Part shown: one piece after another, positions 32,055 through 40,721 of the stretch
Numbering within the stretch: the first letter of the stretch is position 1
How the letters are laid out: each line of letters begins with the position of its first letter
NCBI GenBank assembly: GCA_948471095.1
Contig: CAOKRG010000005.1
Span: 19,701 to 83,700 of the forward strand
Reading direction: 5' to 3'
Origin: an uncultured Oscillospiraceae bacterium
GTDB lineage: Bacteria > Bacillota > Clostridia > Oscillospirales > Acutalibacteraceae
Length of the DNA: 64,000 nt
Translations under genes and position numbers: made by a program
The notes under the pieces: generated by a model
Told to the model about the DNA's origin: nothing
The model's input: only the letters and a program-made list of their open reading frames with translations
Databases searched by the model: none

Positions 32055-32085
32055 GCGGCGTTCTTCCGCCGCTTCTTTTTTCTTT
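32055..32085 (+). terminator. Intrinsic terminator between the GNAT gene and htrA
   Basis: AAGCGGCG pairs with CCGCCGCTT followed by CTTTTTTCTTT on the + strand. No gene precedes it on that strand within 700 bp; it may end an antisense or small transcript. The start-to-start gap here also holds the htrA promoter region. Confidence 0.6.
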
Positions 32086-32213
32086 CCTGAATCTTTCAGC
32101 GGAACTCCTTTTTTTCTTCACATCGTTTTCACATTGCGGGGGGATAATACAGACACAACAAAAGAACAGCGCAACGTGAAACAGAAACCAAAAACTTGAA
32201 AGGAGCTGCTTTT

Positions 32214-33740
32214 ATGTGTCGCGAAAACGATAACTTGACCAATTCTTCCAACGCTTCCACCAGTTCCACCAACGGGCAGGCTCCCGCCGGCAGCCAGCCC
32301 GCCAGCCAGCAGGCCGGCGCGTCCCCATACAGCGGGTACGCTCAGCCTTCCCAGGGCGCCTCTCCGGCCCCCTATTCCAACTACCAGCAAGGCTACCCGG
32401 CCTCTCAGCCGGTGCAGCAGACCAGCTACAGCTGGGGCCCCCAGCCTCCTTATTATGCCCAGCCCCAGCCGCCCAAGCCCAAAAAGAAGCGCAGCCCCGG
32501 CAAAACCGCCGCCAAGGCCGTTGCCGCCGTGCTGGCCTGCGCGGTGGTGTCCATGGGCTCGGTGGGCGCGTTCGCGGCCATGATTCAAAGCGGCGTGGTG
32601 GACGTGCGGAGCCCGGAGGGGGCGGAAAAAACCGCCGCCTTCACCCTTTATAAAAAGGACGAGTCCAGTGTAGCTACGCCTACCTCCACCCGGGAGGGCA
32701 TGAGCACCCAGGAGGTGGCCCAGAAGCTGATTCCCTCGGTGGTGTGCGTGCAGAACTACCAGGTGGTGCAGCAGTCCATGGACGACCTGTTCGGCGGCTT
32801 CGGCTACTTCTTCGGGGGCCAGGGCGGACAGGGAGGCCAGGGGCAGCAGGGCGGCGAGCTCTCTCCCGCCGGGGAGGGCTCCGGCATCGTCATCTCCAAG
32901 GACGGCTATATCGTCACCAACCAGCACGTGATCAGCGGAGCCTCCAACATTAAGGTGGTAACCTCCGACGGGGCCACCTACGAGGCGGAGCTCATCGGCG
33001 AGGACACCCAGACGGACCTGGCCGTGATCAAGATCAACGCGGAAACCGAGCTGGTGCCCGCCGAGTTCGGCGACTCGGAGGACCTGCAGGTCACCGACCA
33101 GGTACTGGCCATCGGCAACCCGGGAGGCCTGCAGTTTAACTCCAGCGTCACCATCGGCTATGTGTCGGCCCTAAACCGGCCCGTCACCAATGGCGAGACC
33201 GGCTTTGTGGTCAACTGCATCCAGACCGACGCGGCCATCAACCCCGGCAACTCCGGCGGCGCTTTGGTCAACTCCGACGGCCTGGTGGTGGGCATCAACT
33301 CCTCCAAGATCGCCAAGACCGACTACGAGGGCATGGGCTTCGCCATCCCCTCCAGCGTGGCCCAGCCCATCGTCTCCGACCTGATCGAGCACGGCTACGT
33401 CACCAGCCGGCCCATGCTGGGCATTATGGGCGGCTATGTTGACCGCACCTTGTCCAGCTTCTACCGGGGCCTGCCCCAGGGCTACTATGTGGCCGAGGTA
33501 ACCTCCGATGAGGCAAAGGCTTCCGGCCTGCAGCAGTATGACACTATCACCGCCATTGACGATGTGCAGGTTACCTCCGAAAACACCATCGCCTCCTATA
33601 TCGCCAACAAAAAGCCCGGCGATAAAGTGACCCTGACCGTGGACCGTCCCCTAGCGGGGCAGACCGGGTTAAAGATCGAGCTGGTCCTCTCCGCCAACAC
33701 GGGCATGTCCCGGACCCAGCCGGAGGCGGAAGCCTCCTGA
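32214..33740 (+). CDS. htrA: HtrA/DegP-family serine protease with PDZ domain
   Basis: 508 residues. A Gln/Pro/Tyr-rich cytoplasmic N-terminus (1-90) and a transmembrane helix (99-124) precede a trypsin-like domain with the triad His238 (TNQHVI), Asp268 (TDLAVI) and Ser347 (GNSGGA), then a PDZ domain (about 405-495). A membrane-anchored quality-control protease. I chose the ATG at 32214 with AAAGGAGCTGC. A Gly/Gln loop (202-214) is inserted in the protease domain. Regulation by an envelope-stress system is likely by family but not visible. Confidence 0.93.
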   Translation: MCRENDNLTNSSNASTSSTNGQAPAGSQPASQQAGASPYSGYAQPSQGASPAPYSNYQQGYPASQPVQQTSYSWGPQPPYYAQPQPPKPKKKRSPGKTAAKAVAAVLACAVVSMGSVGAFAAMIQSGVVDVRSPEGAEKTAAFTLYKKDESSVATPTSTREGMSTQEVAQKLIPSVVCVQNYQVVQQSMDDLFGGFGYFFGGQGGQGGQGQQGGELSPAGEGSGIVISKDGYIVTNQHVISGASNIKVVTSDGATYEAELIGEDTQTDLAVIKINAETELVPAEFGDSEDLQVTDQVLAIGNPGGLQFNSSVTIGYVSALNRPVTNGETGFVVNCIQTDAAINPGNSGGALVNSDGLVVGINSSKIAKTDYEGMGFAIPSSVAQPIVSDLIEHGYVTSRPMLGIMGGYVDRTLSSFYRGLPQGYYVAEVTSDEAKASGLQQYDTITAIDDVQVTSENTIASYIANKKPGDKVTLTVDRPLAGQTGLKIELVLSANTGMSRTQPEAEAS

Positions 33741-33828
33741 CGGCAAAACGATAATCCCCGCTCCGGGGTTTCTATAGATTCTCTTGCTTAGAGTACAAGT
33801 TTTCTTTTTCATAATCTCCTTTTTCAAA

Positions 33829-33869
33829 GGGAAGGCCCAGGGCGTATGCTCTGGGCTTTCCCCGTTTTT
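33829..33869 (+). terminator. Intrinsic terminator downstream of htrA
   Basis: GGGAAGGCCCAGGG pairs with CTCTGGGCTTTCCC and ends in CGTTTTT. A smaller GC hairpin (CCCCGCTCCGGGG) lies 70 bp earlier. Confidence 0.85.
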
Positions 33870-33935
33870 GAAGGTTCAAAACCGTTCAACCGGCCGGTTT
33901 CCCCATTATACACCCGGCGGGCCAAAACTTCAAGC

Positions 33936-33964
33936 TTGATTTTCCCCCCTCCATCCCGTATAAT
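33936..33964 (+). promoter_or_regulatory. Promoter of trmB
   Basis: TTGATT at 33936-33941, a 17-bp spacer and TATAAT at 33959-33964, 31 bp before the start codon. Confidence 0.8.
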
Positions 33965-33995
33965 TGGCTTGACTCTTTTTACAGGGAGGCTTTTT

Positions 33996-34649
33996 ATGCG
34001 TATGCGGAGAAAGGCCTGGGCCAAGCCGGAGCTGGCCCGGTGCCCCTACTATATCCCGGACCCCGCCGCTCTGCGGGGCGGCTGGAAGGACCGCTTCGCC
34101 CGCCCGGAGCAGCCGCTGTACCTGGACCTGGGCTGTGGCAAATGCGTCTTTTTGGCCGGGGCCGCGGCCCGGCGGCGGGACGTGAACTGGGTGGGCGTCG
34201 ACGTCAGCTATGACATTCTGGGCGTGGGGCGGCGGAACATTCAGGAGGCCTTTGGAGAAGAGGAGCCGGACAACGCGCTGCTGTGCTACTACAACATTGA
34301 GCGCCTGCCGGAGCTTTTCGCCCCCGGGGAGGCGGACCGGCTGTATATCAATTTCTGCAACCCCTGGCCCGCCGCCCGCTGCCACAAGCGCCGCCTGACC
34401 CACACCCGCCAGCTTTTGGCCTACAAGCCCCTGCTGGCCCCGGAGGGGGAGATCTGGTTTAAAACCGACAACGAGGACCTGTACCTGGCCACCAAGCGCT
34501 ACCTGGGCGAGGCGGGCTTCGCCATTTTTTACGACTGCAAGGACCTGCACGCCCAAGGGGACCCGGAGAACATCCTGACCGAACACGAGATCAAATTCTC
34601 CGCCCAGGGGATCAAGATCAAGGCTTTGCGGGCCAAAATCGCGGAATAG
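33996..34649 (+). CDS. trmB: tRNA (guanine-N7-)-methyltransferase
   Basis: 217 residues. The SAM-binding motif is YLDLGCGKCVFLA, and the catalytic/tRNA-binding region is INFCNPWPAARCHKRRLTH, where most TrmB proteins have DPWPK..KRRL. It methylates G46 of tRNA. I chose the ATG at 33996 with CAGGGAGGC and the promoter just upstream; a longer ORF start is before the promoter. Single-gene unit. Confidence 0.93.
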   Translation: MRMRRKAWAKPELARCPYYIPDPAALRGGWKDRFARPEQPLYLDLGCGKCVFLAGAAARRRDVNWVGVDVSYDILGVGRRNIQEAFGEEEPDNALLCYYNIERLPELFAPGEADRLYINFCNPWPAARCHKRRLTHTRQLLAYKPLLAPEGEIWFKTDNEDLYLATKRYLGEAGFAIFYDCKDLHAQGDPENILTEHEIKFSAQGIKIKALRAKIAE

Positions 34650-34651
34650 CG

Positions 34652-34687
34652 GAAGGACCGCCGTTTTACCACGGCGGTCCTTTTTTA
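34652..34687 (+). terminator. Intrinsic terminator of trmB
   Basis: AAGGACCGCCG pairs with CGGCGGTCCTT followed by TTTTT, just after the stop. Confidence 0.92.
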
Positions 34688-34701
34688 GGAAATATGGATA
34701 G

Positions 34702-35214
34702 TTATTTAAGCTGGACCTCATACTGCGTGCCGTCCGGGCCAACGCCGGTGGCCGCGCCCTCCTGCCGGCGCATCTCCTCATAGCTGCCGTACTGGCGGCA
34801 GCTCTCATCCAGCGAGAGCCCCAGCCACATGATATCGCCGTCCGGCGTGTTCAGCCAAACCTTCAGCATGTTGCTTTCCGGGAGGTATTCCACCCGCTCT
34901 GCCAGGAACTCCGTCTCATCCCCCATCCCGTTTTGCATGCGGACGAGGCATTTCTTTCCCTGGGTTTCGGGCAGCTGCTGGGGAGACCGCATAAAGGCGG
35001 TGACATGGGTGAAAACGCTGCCGCCCGGGGCCGCGCTGGCCCCCACCGCCGCCAGCACCGCCAGGGCCAAAATGGCGGCGGTTACCAGCAGGTTGCGGAC
35101 GGCCTTTCTGGGCCTGCGTTTTTGTTCGGTCATTCTGATTGCCTCCTTTACTGCGTCCGGGGGGGCGTTCAGCTTGGAACACGCGCGCTTATATACATCG
35201 GGATAAAATTCCAT
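34702..35214 (-). CDS. Putative membrane anti-sigma factor
   Basis: 170 residues: an N-terminal cytoplasmic ~35 residues, one transmembrane helix (about 40-58), then an extracellular domain without a family I know. Its start overlaps the stop of the ECF sigma gene (TAATG), the usual place and topology of an anti-sigma factor. The very short cytoplasmic part, MEFYPDVYKRACSKLNAPP..., lacks a zinc anti-sigma HxxxCxxC motif. Anti-sigma function is inferred from position and topology. Confidence 0.65.
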   Translation of the reverse strand: MEFYPDVYKRACSKLNAPPDAVKEAIRMTEQKRRPRKAVRNLLVTAAILALAVLAAVGASAAPGGSVFTHVTAFMRSPQQLPETQGKKCLVRMQNGMGDETEFLAERVEYLPESNMLKVWLNTPDGDIMWLGLSLDESCRQYGSYEEMRRQEGAATGVGPDGTQYEVQLK

Positions 35215-35687
35215 TATGAGCCCTCCTCTAAAATCTCTTTCAGTTTTTGCCGGGCCCGCTGCAGCCGGGTGGATACGGTGGACTCTTTGAGCCCGCACAG
35301 CTGCGCCACCTCCCGGACCGCGTAGCCCTCGTAATAATACAGGTACAGGGGCGTCCGGTACTTCTGGGGCAGGTCCATCACCGCCTGGAACACGCCGCCC
35401 TCCTCGGGAGAGGCCTCTTCCAGCAGGGCGGCGCAGTCCTCCAGGGGCGCGGACCGGCGGAACCAGGCGGACCGCAGCAGCTTGCGGGACTGGTTCACCG
35501 CCACCCGGATGAGCCACCGGCGCACATGCTCCCGGCTCTCGAAGACCGTCTTTTCCTGGTAGAGCTTGAGCAGTACGTCCTGCAGCACGTCCTCGCTGTC
35601 GGCGGCGTTTTTGCAGGTGTGAAAGGCCACCCGGTAGACGGTCCCGGCGAACTCCTGGGCATATCCGGCAAACTCCTCGTCGCTCAT
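35214..35687 (-). CDS. ECF-type RNA polymerase sigma factor
   Basis: 157 residues. Region 2 has ADSEDVLQDVLLKLYQ, and region 4 has YEGYAVREVAQLCGLKESTV followed by a basic helix, the -35 recognition helix. The Firmicutes-type DAEDxxQ is altered to SEDVLQ. It is translationally coupled to a membrane protein, so an envelope signal is likely. ATG with AAGGGGGCAAAGCC. Confidence 0.88.
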   Translation of the reverse strand: MSDEEFAGYAQEFAGTVYRVAFHTCKNAADSEDVLQDVLLKLYQEKTVFESREHVRRWLIRVAVNQSRKLLRSAWFRRSAPLEDCAALLEEASPEEGGVFQAVMDLPQKYRTPLYLYYYEGYAVREVAQLCGLKESTVSTRLQRARQKLKEILEEGS

Positions 35688-35864
35688 GGCTTTGCCCCCT
35701 TTCCTGCCAGCGTCTTGAAAAGCTTTTCACTTATAGTACCATTTAGGGCGGTTAAATATCTCAGAAGGGGAGAAATTTTTTCTGGCCCTGCGGCGCGTTG
35801 CCCCAGACCGGCCCCCCGCCGGGAGCGGCACTGCGCGGCCGCGCCGCCCGCAAATGGGCCGGGG

Positions 35865-36030
35865 GTGTCCAAAGCACGCAGTTTTTTATAGAGTAATACG
35901 GAGTGGCCTCCGGCGGCTTAGGGGCTCTGCCCCTAAGAACCCTGCCACTTTTGAAAAAGTGGACAAAACATTTACTGGCTCACTGACCATTCTAACTCCC
36001 TTTATCAACGCCTTTGGACACTCCCAACAA
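35865..36030. repeat. Family-A repeat (inverted relative to 27470-27625)
   Basis: It has TCCGGCGGCTTAGGGGCTCTGCCCC, the CCACTTTTGAAAAAGTGG hairpin, TTTACTGGCTCACTGACC and CCTTTGGACACTCCC. It is almost the exact reverse complement of the 27-kb copy. Confidence 0.8.
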
Positions 36031-36042
36031 GCCCCGGGGGGC

Positions 36043-36071
36043 TTGACAGAATTGTAGATTTCCTGTATGAT
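36043..36071 (+). promoter_or_regulatory. Promoter of the sugar isomerase gene
   Basis: TTGACA at 36043-36048, a 17-bp spacer and TATGAT at 36066-36071: a near-consensus promoter directly after the repeat. Confidence 0.88.
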
Positions 36072-36142
36072 ATATATGGAATAATATGGCAGTCTGCCAC
36101 CTTCCGCTTGGGCGGGCTGTCCAATTTAAGGAGGAATCCCCC

Positions 36143-37030
36143 ATGAATGTAAACATCGGCACCTACTCCTTCGGCGGAATCGCCAGCTACCTGGGCCTGG
36201 GCCCCAGCCTGAAGGAAAAGTTCGAGACCGCCAAGTCCCTGGGCTTCACCGGCGTGGAGCTGCTGCCCGTGGACCTGGACAACGACGTGGAAGACGTCAA
36301 AAAATGGGCCCAGGAGTGCGGCCTGGAGATCGTCTCCGTCCATGCCAAGCCCACCGAGGAGATCGTGAAGAAGATGGCCGCCTTGGGCGGCAAGGCCGTC
36401 ATCTGGGCCAGCACGGACTTCTGCAACAAGGAAGAGGCCATCGAGGTGGCCCACGAGCTGGACGCCATGGCGGAGATGGCCGAGCCCTATGGCATTAAGA
36501 TCGGCTACCACAACCACAGCAAGGAGTTCTACATGGACCAGGGCCTGCCCCTTTTGGAGCATGTGGCCAACAACTCCAGCAAGTGCTATTTCCAGCTGGA
36601 CTGCGGCTGGACCATGAACGCCGGTACTTACCCGCCCTCCTTCATCCGCCGGTATAAGAACCGCATTGTGGCCATCCACGTCAAGGAGAACGCCAAGGTC
36701 CAGGGTCCCGGGCCCCAGCCCCGGTCCGCCCACGCCGAAGGTACCCACGAGAGCCCCTTTGCCCATGTGAAGGAGATGAGCCTGGAGGAACGCCAGGCCA
36801 TGCTGGACCAGTATAACGCCCGCAACCAGAGCCCCGAGGGCAAGAAGAAGTTCGAGGTCCAGTGCAAGATCGGCGCGCCGGAGTCCAACATGGACTGGCA
36901 GGAGATCAAGAACGCCCTGGACGAGCAGGACTTCGAGGCCTTCTGGGTGGTGGAGCGCGAGGGCTTCTATGGGGACCACGACCAGTGCCTGCGGGAGGAC
37001 TGCGCCTGGATCAAGGAGAACATTCACTAA
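36143..37030 (+). CDS. Sugar phosphate isomerase/epimerase (AP endonuclease 2 TIM barrel)
   Basis: 295 residues with a TIM-barrel plan. The metal ligands appear as GVELLP, GYHNHSKEF, the Asp/Glu of FQLDCGWT, AIHVKEN and WVVEREG. It belongs to the broad IolE/xylose isomerase-like clan, usually acting on sugars or sugar phosphates with a divalent metal. ATG at 36143 with AAGGAGG. It has its own promoter and no sugar operon beside it. The real substrate is open. Confidence 0.85.
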   Translation: MNVNIGTYSFGGIASYLGLGPSLKEKFETAKSLGFTGVELLPVDLDNDVEDVKKWAQECGLEIVSVHAKPTEEIVKKMAALGGKAVIWASTDFCNKEEAIEVAHELDAMAEMAEPYGIKIGYHNHSKEFYMDQGLPLLEHVANNSSKCYFQLDCGWTMNAGTYPPSFIRRYKNRIVAIHVKENAKVQGPGPQPRSAHAEGTHESPFAHVKEMSLEERQAMLDQYNARNQSPEGKKKFEVQCKIGAPESNMDWQEIKNALDEQDFEAFWVVEREGFYGDHDQCLREDCAWIKENIH

Positions 37031-37049
37031 AAAGCCAAGCAAAGCCAAA

Positions 37050-37132
37050 ATGAAAGCGCGCAGCGGCAGTAAAAGTTCTTGAAGATTCTTAAGGAACTTC
37101 TTTCAAGAAGTTTCTTAAGCCGCCAGAGGCGA
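37050..37132. repeat. Family-A end sequence, left side of the 37-kb composite
   Basis: GCAGTAAAAGTTCTTGAAG, then CTTAAGGAACTTCTTTCAAG and TTCTTAAGCCGCCAGAGG. Its reverse complement closes the composite at 37575-37640. Confidence 0.75.
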
Positions 37133-37557
37133 CCTTGCCCTTAAAGGCGGCGCAGAACGAAACAAGCAGCGCGCCCGGCGTACTCATCCCCTATAGCCCT
37201 ATGTGCAGCGTAGTGCTGCGCCGCCAGCCCAGATAACGCATTTGAACGCAGTGAAAACAGTGGACTCCCTCCACTCAGCCAGCCATTTCCGCTTGTGGCC
37301 GGCTGGTAGGAAGGAGTCCACTGTTTTTCGCTTCGCTGATCGCGCTTTTGAACGCCGTGAAAACAGTGGGCTTCCTTCGCACAGCCAACCATTTCCACTT
37401 GTGGCTAACTGAGTAGAAAGGAGTCCACTGTTTTTCGCTTCGCTCAAAGGCATTACAAAGACTGGCGGCGCAGCTTTACGCTGCATCGCAAGCTTTTTGA
37501 GATGAACGGGCTTGTTGCGCTGCTTGGTTTGCTCTGCGCCGCCTTTAAGGGCAAGGT
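37132..37557. repeat. Family-B MITE-like repeat (copy 2, with a tandem core)
   Basis: A 426-bp element. Outer inverted ends are ACCTTGCCCTTAAAGGCGGC and its reverse. Inner inverted ends start CTGCGCCGCC (37216) and finish GGCGGCGCAG (37473). The core is duplicated as two ~106-bp units (37241-37346 and 37347-37447), each with AACAGTGG near the start and AGTCCACTGTTTTTCGC at the end. No ORF of note inside. Confidence 0.8.
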
Positions 37558-37608
37558 CGCGAGACGCTGTCTCGCGCTCTGCTTAAGGAACTTCTTGAAA
37601 GAAGTTCC

Positions 37609-38223
37609 TTAAGAATCTTCAAGAACTTTTACTGCGCCTTGGGGGTATAGCAACGCCAGCGCTTCTTCCCGGGTGTATAGGGCGTTCAGCGCCGCCAGCA
37701 GGCCGTTGGCCGAAAGCCGCTCCGGCAGGCCCAGCTCCTTCTGTACCATCCGCCGCCGGGCCGCGCTCTCCGGGCCCCCGCTCAGCCCCAAAGCGTATAG
37801 ATCCCCCTTGGTCAGCGGCTCTTTTTTTTCCGCCTCTCCCCCATCGTCTATGTCCGCCCCGGCCCGCCGCAGGCAGTCCTCCAGCACCGCCAGGCTCATG
37901 CCCTCCACACCCAGCTTGCCCTCTTTGGAGGGCTTTGCCTTCCGCCGCTCCTTGCCGGGTACGTCCGGGGTATAGGCGTGCTTCACCTGGCTGGGCGGCA
38001 GGCACTGGCTCAGGCGGCTGCGGATGAGAAACCCGGCCCCGTCGCTGTCCGTAAAGACCACGACCCCCCGCTCCGCCGCAAGCCTGCGGATCAACGCCAG
38101 TTTTTCCTGGTCGTGGAAGATTTGAAAGCCGCCCGTCTCCACGATAATCCCTTCCACCAGCCCGGAGAGTTTGGCCTTGTCCGCCCGGCCCTCCACCACG
38201 ATGGCCTCCCGAACCCGGATCAT
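37609..38223 (-). CDS. rnmV: Ribonuclease M5-like Toprim protein (with DUF4093)
   Basis: 204 residues. The Toprim core shows IVVEGRADKAKLSG at the start and VVFTDSDGAGFLIR, the DxD metal site. The DUF4093 C-terminal half is helical. RNase M5 matures 5S rRNA. Its ATG overlaps the end of holA by 4 nt. The last ~8 codons (encoding AVKVLEDS and the stop) lie inside a family-A repeat end, so the native C-terminus has been replaced or extended. Confidence 0.82.
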   Translation of the reverse strand: MIRVREAIVVEGRADKAKLSGLVEGIIVETGGFQIFHDQEKLALIRRLAAERGVVVFTDSDGAGFLIRSRLSQCLPPSQVKHAYTPDVPGKERRKAKPSKEGKLGVEGMSLAVLEDCLRRAGADIDDGGEAEKKEPLTKGDLYALGLSGGPESAARRRMVQKELGLPERLSANGLLAALNALYTREEALALLYPQGAVKVLEDS

Positions 38224-39275
38224 CCTCTCGCCTCCTGCCCGGCCAGCAGCAGGCGGGCCACCAGGCTGTCCAGCACCAGCCGGGGCTCCAGCCGGGAGCC
38301 CTTTAGGGCTAGGTCCGCTTCCAGCAGCAGGTCCAGATACCGGCTCAGCAGGCTCATGGGGGTTCGGGCCACAGCCCGCATGGCCTTTTCCAGGCGGAAG
38401 CCCAGCCGCTTGTACTCCGGCGCGTATTCGGCGGGGGCCATGCAGGTCAGCCCGCTTTCCAGCGCGGCCTTTACCCGGAACAGGTCCAAAAAGGAGTTGG
38501 CCATGGCCGCCAAAATGGCCACCGGCTCCTCATTCTGATAAAAAAGCTGCTCCAGATGCTCATAGGCCTTTTCATAGTTCCCGGCCACCAGGGCGTTGGT
38601 CATCAAAAACACGGTGATCTCCGTGGTCTTGGGGGTCAGCTCCTCCACAGTCCGCACGGTTATTTCCCGCCCCCCCTGAGAGAGGGTGTAGGCGCACAGC
38701 TTCTCCACCTCTCCCAGTAGGGCGGTCAGGCCCGTGCCCACATACTCCACCAGCCGCCCGGCGGCGGGGGCGGCCAGCACGCAGCCCTGCTTCTCCGCCT
38801 CCCTGGCCAGGAAGCGCTTTAGCTCACCGGGCTCCCGAGCCTTAAACTCCACCACCTGGCCCCGCTTCTCGCAGCGCTCCGCCAGCCGCTTCCACTTGGG
38901 CGCTTTCCGGTCAAAGTCCAGGGTGGGATACCACAGCACCAGCGCCGTGGTATCGGGCAGGTCGTCCACCAAAGCGCACAGGCGGTCCAGCTCCTCCTGG
39001 GGCTTCTCCGCCGGATTCCAGTCCGCCGCGGCCACGCATTTCTGCTCCGCGAAAAAAGGCAGGGCCACCGCCGCATCCACAATGCGGACCGCCTCGGCCG
39101 AGCCGGGGAACTCGTTGCGGTTGAACTCTGGAAAACTCTCTCCCCCGGCCTTCTGAATGAGCTTTTTCGCAGCCCGCTTTAAAAGCAATTTTTCCTCGCC
39201 GTACAGCAGGTAGACCCCGGGCGGGGGCGTTCCGGCCAGGAGCTGCTTCAGTTCTTGTTCGGAGATGTTGGGCAT
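38220..39275 (-). CDS. holA: DNA polymerase III subunit delta
   Basis: 351 residues, the clamp-loader delta subunit. The N-terminal VYLLYGEEKLLLKRAAKKLI matches the family; there is no ATP-binding site, as expected, and the C-terminal collar helices are present. I chose the ATG at 39273-39275 with AAAGGAGCC; the longer ORF upstream is repeat sequence. It overlaps rnmV by 4 nt. Confidence 0.9.
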   Translation of the reverse strand: MPNISEQELKQLLAGTPPPGVYLLYGEEKLLLKRAAKKLIQKAGGESFPEFNRNEFPGSAEAVRIVDAAVALPFFAEQKCVAAADWNPAEKPQEELDRLCALVDDLPDTTALVLWYPTLDFDRKAPKWKRLAERCEKRGQVVEFKAREPGELKRFLAREAEKQGCVLAAPAAGRLVEYVGTGLTALLGEVEKLCAYTLSQGGREITVRTVEELTPKTTEITVFLMTNALVAGNYEKAYEHLEQLFYQNEEPVAILAAMANSFLDLFRVKAALESGLTCMAPAEYAPEYKRLGFRLEKAMRAVARTPMSLLSRYLDLLLEADLALKGSRLEPRLVLDSLVARLLLAGQEARG

Positions 39276-39344
39276 GGCGGGAGGCTCCTTTCGGAGAGAA
39301 TTTGGGGAGGTTTGGAGAGAGCATGTCCAAACCCAGTGAGAAGC

Positions 39345-39445
39345 AAGCTTACTGAGCGCAACAGTAAAAGTTTTGTCCACTTTTTCAAAAGTGGCAGAGC
39401 ACGACTTCGCAAAGCGAAGTCGCCGACAGAGTCTCGCGACCTTGA
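39345..39445. repeat. Family-A repeat, left side of the 39-kb composite
   Basis: GAGCGCAACAGTAAAAG, the CCACTTTTTCAAAAGTGG hairpin, and an inserted palindrome CGACTTCGCAAAGCGAAGTC. Confidence 0.75.
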
Positions 39446-39785
39446 CCTTGCCCTTAAAAGGCGGCGCAGTAAAAAAGTTTAGCGCACCGCACCCCATCAT
39501 CACAAAAAGCCAAGCTTAGCGCCTCCTGGCTGCGCCGCCGCCCTAAAAAAGCGCATTTAAGCGAAGCGCCAAACAGCGGACTGTTCGATGCAGCTGCCCT
39601 CCTTACGGAACAGGCGGCTCATCCCACAAAAAGGCAGCTGGGGGGAAAACAGGCCACTGCTATTCGCTTCGCTCTAAGGCGTTACATAAAGGACGGCGGC
39701 GCAGCACAAATGCGCTATAGGGACTTGGGAGACGATTTGGCTTTCTGCTCTATCCGTTTTTACTGCGCCGCCTTAAGGGCAAGGT
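39445..39785. repeat. Family-B MITE-like repeat (copy 3)
   Basis: A 341-bp element with outer inverted ends (ACCTTGCCCTTAAAAGGCGG and its reverse, ending 39785) and inner inverted ends at 39530 (CTGCGCCGCCGCCC) and 39704 (GGCGGCGCAG). The core has GCGAAGCG, AACAGCGGAC and CTATTCGCTTCGC and is folded back on itself. No gene inside. Confidence 0.8.
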
Positions 39786-40070
39786 CAAGGTCGGGTCTCG
39801 CCTGTCGGCTCGGTCGGTTCGCAGCTTGTCTGCCACTGGCAGACGCTCACCCTCCGGCGGCTTAGGGGCTTATGACATTGGCTGCGCCAAGTCCCCCTAA
39901 GAACCCTACCAGGTGCCTGTCTCGTCTGCCGACTCGGGTGCTGTGTGCCGGGTACTTGGCTGCGCCAAGTACAGCACACGTTCAGCACCGACCGGAGCGG
40001 CAGCGTAGACCGGGTCAGAACGATTGCCACTGGCAATCTTCCCCGCCCCTTGACCGCGTACATTGGTCCC
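39785..40070. repeat. Family-A palindrome mosaic upstream of nifU's 3' end
   Basis: Several nested palindromes: TGTCTGCCACTGGCAGACG, GTACTTGGCTGCGCCAAGTAC and GATTGCCACTGGCAATC, flanked by TCGGTCGGTTCGCAGC. It ends 15 bp from the nifU stop. Confidence 0.75.
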
Positions 40071-40084
40071 CCGTTAACGGGTTC

Positions 40085-40516
40085 TTAGATCGAGCACCCG
40101 CATTCCTCGCACTCCGGGATCGCCCCGACGATGGGCTCCGGGTCTACGCCGATGCGCTTATAATAGTCGGAGACCGCCGCCTTGATGGCCTGCTCCGCCA
40201 GCACCGAGCAGTGGACCTTCACCGGCGGCAGGCCGTCCAGGGCCTCCATCACCGCCTTGTTGGTCAGCTTCAGGGCCTCGCTGATGGGCTTGCCCTTGAT
40301 CAGCTCCGTGGCCATGCTGCTGGTGGCGATGGCCGCGCCGCAGCCGAAGGTCATAAAGGAAACGTCCGTGATCACGTCCCCCTCCACCTTGATGTACATG
40401 CGCATAATGTCCCCGCACTTGGGGTTGCCAACCTCCCCCACGCCGCTGAAATCCTTCATTTCGCCCACATTGCGGGGGTTGGCAAAATGGTCCATCACTT
40501 TTTCACTGTATGCCAT
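40085..40516 (-). CDS. nifU: Iron-sulfur cluster scaffold protein (NifU/IscU)
   Basis: 143 residues. The three cluster-ligand cysteines are Cys34 (NPKCGD), Cys59 (TFGCGA) and Cys103 (VHCSVL), with the conserved Asp after the first. It accepts sulfur from the adjacent NifS and assembles Fe-S clusters. A Cys-rich tail (CEECGCSI) is extra. ATG with AAAGGATTGACC. Confidence 0.95.
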   Translation of the reverse strand: MAYSEKVMDHFANPRNVGEMKDFSGVGEVGNPKCGDIMRMYIKVEGDVITDVSFMTFGCGAAIATSSMATELIKGKPISEALKLTNKAVMEALDGLPPVKVHCSVLAEQAIKAAVSDYYKRIGVDPEPIVGAIPECEECGCSI

Positions 40517-40532
40517 AATAGGTCAATCCTTT

Positions 40533-40721
40533 CTACTTCATTTTACGAATGATCCCGCGGTATTTTTTCCAGTCCGCCAGTTCCGCTTTAAACTCCCGCC
40601 TGCCCTGCACCAGCAGATTGATCACAAAAGTGGGAACGCTGAGAAGCAGGGACAACCCCAGCACCCGGCGGAGCCTTCCAGCCAGGGCGGCGCGTTTTGG
40701 GTCTTTACATATAGGGGTCAT
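40533..40721 (-). CDS. Small membrane protein between nifS and nifU
   Basis: 62 residues, basic at both ends with one hydrophobic segment (about 20-38, [21 protein letters not shown]). Its start overlaps the nifS stop by 17 nt and it ends 17 bp before nifU, so it fits in the operon. No family recognised; the reading frame may be real because of its position and clean overlap. Confidence 0.5.
   Translation of the reverse strand: MTPICKDPKRAALAGRLRRVLGLSLLLSVPTFVINLLVQGRREFKAELADWKKYRGIIRKMK

Noticed and set aside
37241-37447. Possible CRISPR array
   Set aside because: Only two ~106-bp tandem units with no constant short repeats or spacers, and no cas genes. It is the duplicated core of a family-B repeat.
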